Positions 60,865-64,000 of a stretch of 64,000 nucleotides of DNA are shown in pieces; within the stretch, counting starts at the first letter, position 1, and every line of letters begins with the position of its first letter. The notes under the pieces are model-generated. The model searched no databases and was not told the origin of the DNA. It was given only the letters and a program-made list of their open reading frames with translations. The stretch lies in the NCBI RefSeq assembly GCF_000004195.4, contig NC_030683.2:52899358-52963357 (forward strand), given 5' to 3'. The stretch is from Xenopus tropicalis (lineage: Eukaryota; Chordata; Amphibia; Anura; Pipidae). A program made the translations under genes and the position numbers.

Positions 60865-61170
60865 GCCCTATGCTGCCTGTGTGTGGCAGGCAGAGTATGG
60901 CACACACAGGCAGCATAGGGCAGGCAGAGTATGGCACAAAGGCAGCATAGGCCAGGCAGAGTATGGCACACAGGCAGTATAAGGCACACAGAGTATGGCA
61001 CACACAGGGAGCATAGGGCAGGCAGAGTATGGCACACACAGGCAGTACTACGCCTGTCCTATGCTGCTTGTGTGTGCCATACTCTGCCTGCCCTACCCTG
61101 CCTATGTGTGCCATACTATGCCTGCCATATGCTGCCTGTGTGTGCCATACTCTGCCTGCCCTACCCTGGT
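60865..61170. repeat. Inverted minisatellite array 'GGCAGAGTATGGCACACACA'
   Basis: Units of about 35 bp (GGCAGAGTATGGCACACACA plus GGCAGCATAGGGCA) repeat about five times on the + strand to about 61045, then about three times in inverted orientation to 61168. A short relative lies at 19985-20035. Open frames across it are repeat translations. Confidence 0.75.
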
Positions 61171-61199
61171 AAGGTATGGTTCAGATTTGAAGAATGGCC

Positions 61200-62005
61200 A
61201 GTTCTAAGTAACTTATTACTTATCATTCTATTCAGGTCCTCTTCTATTCATATACCAGTCTCTCATTCATACCACTACCTGGTTGCTAAGGTCATTTTAA
61301 CCCTAGCAACCAGATTGCTGCTGAAACTCCAAACTGGAAAGCTGTAAACAAAAATTTAAGTCATTAAAAAATTATAAAAGTTAATTCAAAGGTGGGGAGG
61401 GGAGGTGGTACCACCCATTTCTGCTTAAGATGGTGGGCACAGCCACTGTCTGGGCCCCCTACTGCCTTAAAGCTAACCTGTTCAAAATTAGAATACTAAT
61501 ACATTTATTCTGCTAAAACTATAATGCTGCACATTACCTTGAGGTTTGATGTCCTTATAACAAATAAGTTATAGAAGTTTATTTAGAAATAAAAAAAAGT
61601 CTGTAAACTCTGCACTGTTCATTTAATTACTATATACGTTCTGTGGTAATTTAAATTGTAGTTTTACATCTTTGAAATAGAATAAAAAAAAGTTTTGAAA
61701 TGGTATACAATTTCTGATAAACTCAGCAGTATAATATGTGAACATTTTGAATGATAAATAATTATAACATGAATCCACTTATTTCACAATAAAAAGTCAG
61801 ATTTATTTTTGTGATGGAAATCCATTTTTAGGTTCTGAGTAATATACCCATGTTCTACATCAAAACTGTGTCCTGTACTGGGGAATACTGCATCAATTTT
61901 TATAAACAAGAAAAAGATAATACCGACATCAGTTATACAGACATCTCTAAATTAGAAGAACTGTAAAAGTCAGTGTTGCCATTAATGTTGTTTTACTTTA
62001 AAGTA
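61200..62005. other. Intergenic stretch, nothing recognised
   Basis: AT-rich with a fragment TTGCTAAGGTCATTTTAACCC and its near inverse around 61290. No gene, RNA or intact element was seen. Confidence 0.35.
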
Positions 62006-62010
62006 TATTA

Positions 62011-62450
62011 AGGGACCCATTCGTTAAACCACAATTTTTTCTCCAGAAAAACCTTTCGTAATGACCACGATAATATTGTTAAAATAGTACGACTTTTTTG
62101 TGGTTTTCGTTAAATTCCACGAAAAAGTTGTATTTTTCACGAAGACTACGACCATTTCGGAATTCATTCAAGCTTCGGTATCGTGACTTTCCTTGGGCCA
62201 GGTTGGAGCTGCAGAGTGCCATTGGGATCCTATGGAAGGCTTTCAAAATCATGCATTGAAGTTCCAAAGCCAGAAAGGTTTTTGCGCCATTTACTTTCGT
62301 TCAGATACGAAAAATGTAGTGACTTTTGGATATTTTCGTACGACCAAGAAAAGAATTTTCGCACATCATAAATTATTGTGGTTACTTAGAATTTTTTCCA
62401 ATCATGCTTTTAATTGGCAAAAAGTTGTGGTTTAATGAATGGGCCCCTAG
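62011..62450. mobile_element. Palindromic element 'GGGxCCATTCGTTAAACCACAA'
   Basis: Left AGGGACCCATTCGTTAAACC mirrors right GTTTAATGAATGGGCCCCT. The interior has many TACGAAAAA/TTTTTCGTA words on both strands, like 41235-41772 but with a unique centre (62185-62290). Non-coding. Confidence 0.65.
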
Positions 62451-63059
62451 GTGTTGGATTCACGGATCACGGTGACTGGGATGACTTGGTATTGGGTGAG
62501 ATTATTTATCACAGTTTTGTTACCATTAGAAGTATCTGCTATAAATAAGGATCAAACGGGCAGGATAATAAAAGGTACTAGGGCTCATTTATTAACAGTG
62601 GGCAAATTTGCCTGTGGGCAGTAAGGCATAGCAGCCAATCAGTAATTGGCTTTTTCAGCAAGCTGCTGGTAGAACAATTTGATTGGTTTCCATGGGTTAC
62701 TGCCCAAATTTGTTGATAAATGACCCCCAGTTTTCTTTGGTGCAGTAACCCATTGCAAACAATGAGATGTTTGCTTCTAAACAGATGGCTAGTAAAAACT
62801 ACCATCTGCATAGTTGCTATAGGTTACTGCACCTAGGCAAACTTTACACGCGAGGATTGATGTGTAACAGGGATACCAAGAGAGCATGTCATTTGTAAGA
62901 GAGGAGAAATGAACTAGCTCTATTTGTTTTAAGCATTAGTTTCTCTAGCATCCAATGAAATGAGCCCACAAGCCTTTGACAAAGCCTAATTTGGGACAAC
63001 ACAGGTGTCAGGCACTGGGCTCTATTTAGCTCTATGTTGTTTTATTGGAGTGATTTATA

Positions 63060-63388
63060 GGTATGGGGCCTGTTATACAGAATGCTAGGGACATGAAGTT
63101 TTCCAGATGAAGGATCTTTCTGTAATTTGGATCTTCATACTAAAGCCTACTAAAAAAAACAATGTAAACCCTAAAAAAAACCCAGTAGGACTGTTTTGCC
63201 TTCAATAAGGATTAATTATATGTTAGGGCAGACTAGTATACTGTACTGATTTATTAATACAGAGATAAAGGAAATAGTTTCTAAAAATGTGAATTATTTG
63301 AATACAATGGTGTCTATGGGAGATGGTCTTCCAGTTATTCAGATCTTTCTGGATAATAGGTTTCCAAATAATGGGTCCCATACTTGTA
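63060..63388. mobile_element. Palindromic 'GTATGGGA...TCCxATAC' MITE-like repeat, copy 5
   Basis: GGTATGGGGCCTGTTATAC at the left mirrors GGTTTCCAAATAATGGGTCC and CATACTTG at the right. Same family as 14107, 14682, 32566 and 48110. Confidence 0.65.
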
Positions 63389-63399
63389 TTACTTTCTTT

Positions 63400-64000
63400 A
63401 TGAAATGCCAATCCCTTCATTGACCATGTGCTTATATTGTTTTGATCCCTGAGGGGGCTAATCCTCAACTGCCATGTTTTCAAACAACATGAATAAAAGT
63501 TATATTAATATTTTCACCGCACTGTAACAAGATCTGTGGTCTCAGTACCTTGGTGGTGCAGAACTGTAACAGAGCATTGGAAACTTGTATTTTTATTTTA
63601 TAAATACAATAGGTTGTTTCTAAGATGCTAAAAAAAAGGAATCTTAAAAAAAAGGTAAACATATTTGCTTTTATGAAGACTTAAACTAATGTCAATATAG
63701 TTTATTCAGATTTTGGGAATATTTACAAAGATGGGAATAATACCTTAGTGCAACTAAATTTCCATTAACCTGTGAAAGTTAAAAGGAAACCCAACAATGA
63801 TGTCCAATCTGTGATCCTTCAAATGATTCTAAGCTGCCTCTTTCAGGAGTCCACCTCCTCTAATCAATGGGTTAAAATTGCTTGGGGACTGGATCTCTGA
63901 ATCAGAAGTTACAAATTATGACCACAGTGCTCTACCAGGTTTATTCTGCTGTAGAGTTGGTACACAAGCAACAGCTGGATTGTCTTAAGGAATGCATCAA
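63400..64000. other. Right end of window, nothing recognised
   Basis: AT-rich sequence without supportable coding or RNA features. Confidence 0.35.

Noticed and set aside
60931..61347. 138-codon + strand ORF and its - strand partners
   Set aside because: They are translations of the minisatellite array.
1..64000. CRISPR arrays, bacterial operons, tRNA or rRNA genes
   Set aside because: The window is vertebrate nuclear DNA; no regular spaced repeats or tRNA/rRNA cores were seen.

Overview
The window looks like nuclear DNA of a frog, most likely Xenopus. It is AT-rich and intron-rich. It is packed with TTAA-flanked inverted-repeat DNA elements, CR1-type LINE debris, a Penelope-like element and hAT-type elements, the repeat mix known for Xenopus. 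The coding exons read as close relatives of vertebrate TIMM23 and NCOA4, neighbours in human too. The species cannot be fixed from the window. All calls were made by reading the sequence; no search was run.

Layout. (1) 1-8.5 kb, + strand: the last four coding exons of timm23, the inner-membrane import channel subunit. Its 5' exons lie left of the window. Each of the four introns visible here, wholly or partly, holds one ~190-205 nt H/ACA-type RNA gene of the same family, best matched to U19/SNORA74. (2) 8.5-11 kb: intergenic. (3) 11-26.5 kb, - strand: a complete ncoa4 (ferritinophagy receptor), tail-to-tail with timm23. The coding sequence reconstructs to 600 codons, with a 5'UTR exon in a GC-rich promoter near 26.4 kb. 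A 97-codon ORF of unknown nature sits in ncoa4 intron 1. (4) 26.5-39.8 kb: intergenic, mostly repeats, including a CR1 LINE split by a TTAA-type element. (5) 39.8-49.4 kb, - strand: a six-exon secreted S1 serine protease of elastase/chymotrypsin type. It has a TATA box about 40 bp before its ATG and a poly(A) signal overlapping its stop codon. A single extra base just after the catalytic GDSGGP motif breaks the frame. (6) 49.4-64 kb: no recognised host gene. It holds a decayed Penelope-like element with GIY-YIG remnants, a hAT element with an 8-bp target duplication inside nested TTAA elements, a minisatellite and palindromic elements.

The host genes do not form a pathway. timm23 acts in mitochondrial protein import, ncoa4 in iron release from ferritin, and the protease in secretion, probably digestive. 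The strongest signals are the one-per-intron H/ACA RNA series in timm23, the frameshift at the protease active site, the unexplained ORF beside the ncoa4 promoter, and insertion histories that can be read from target duplications.
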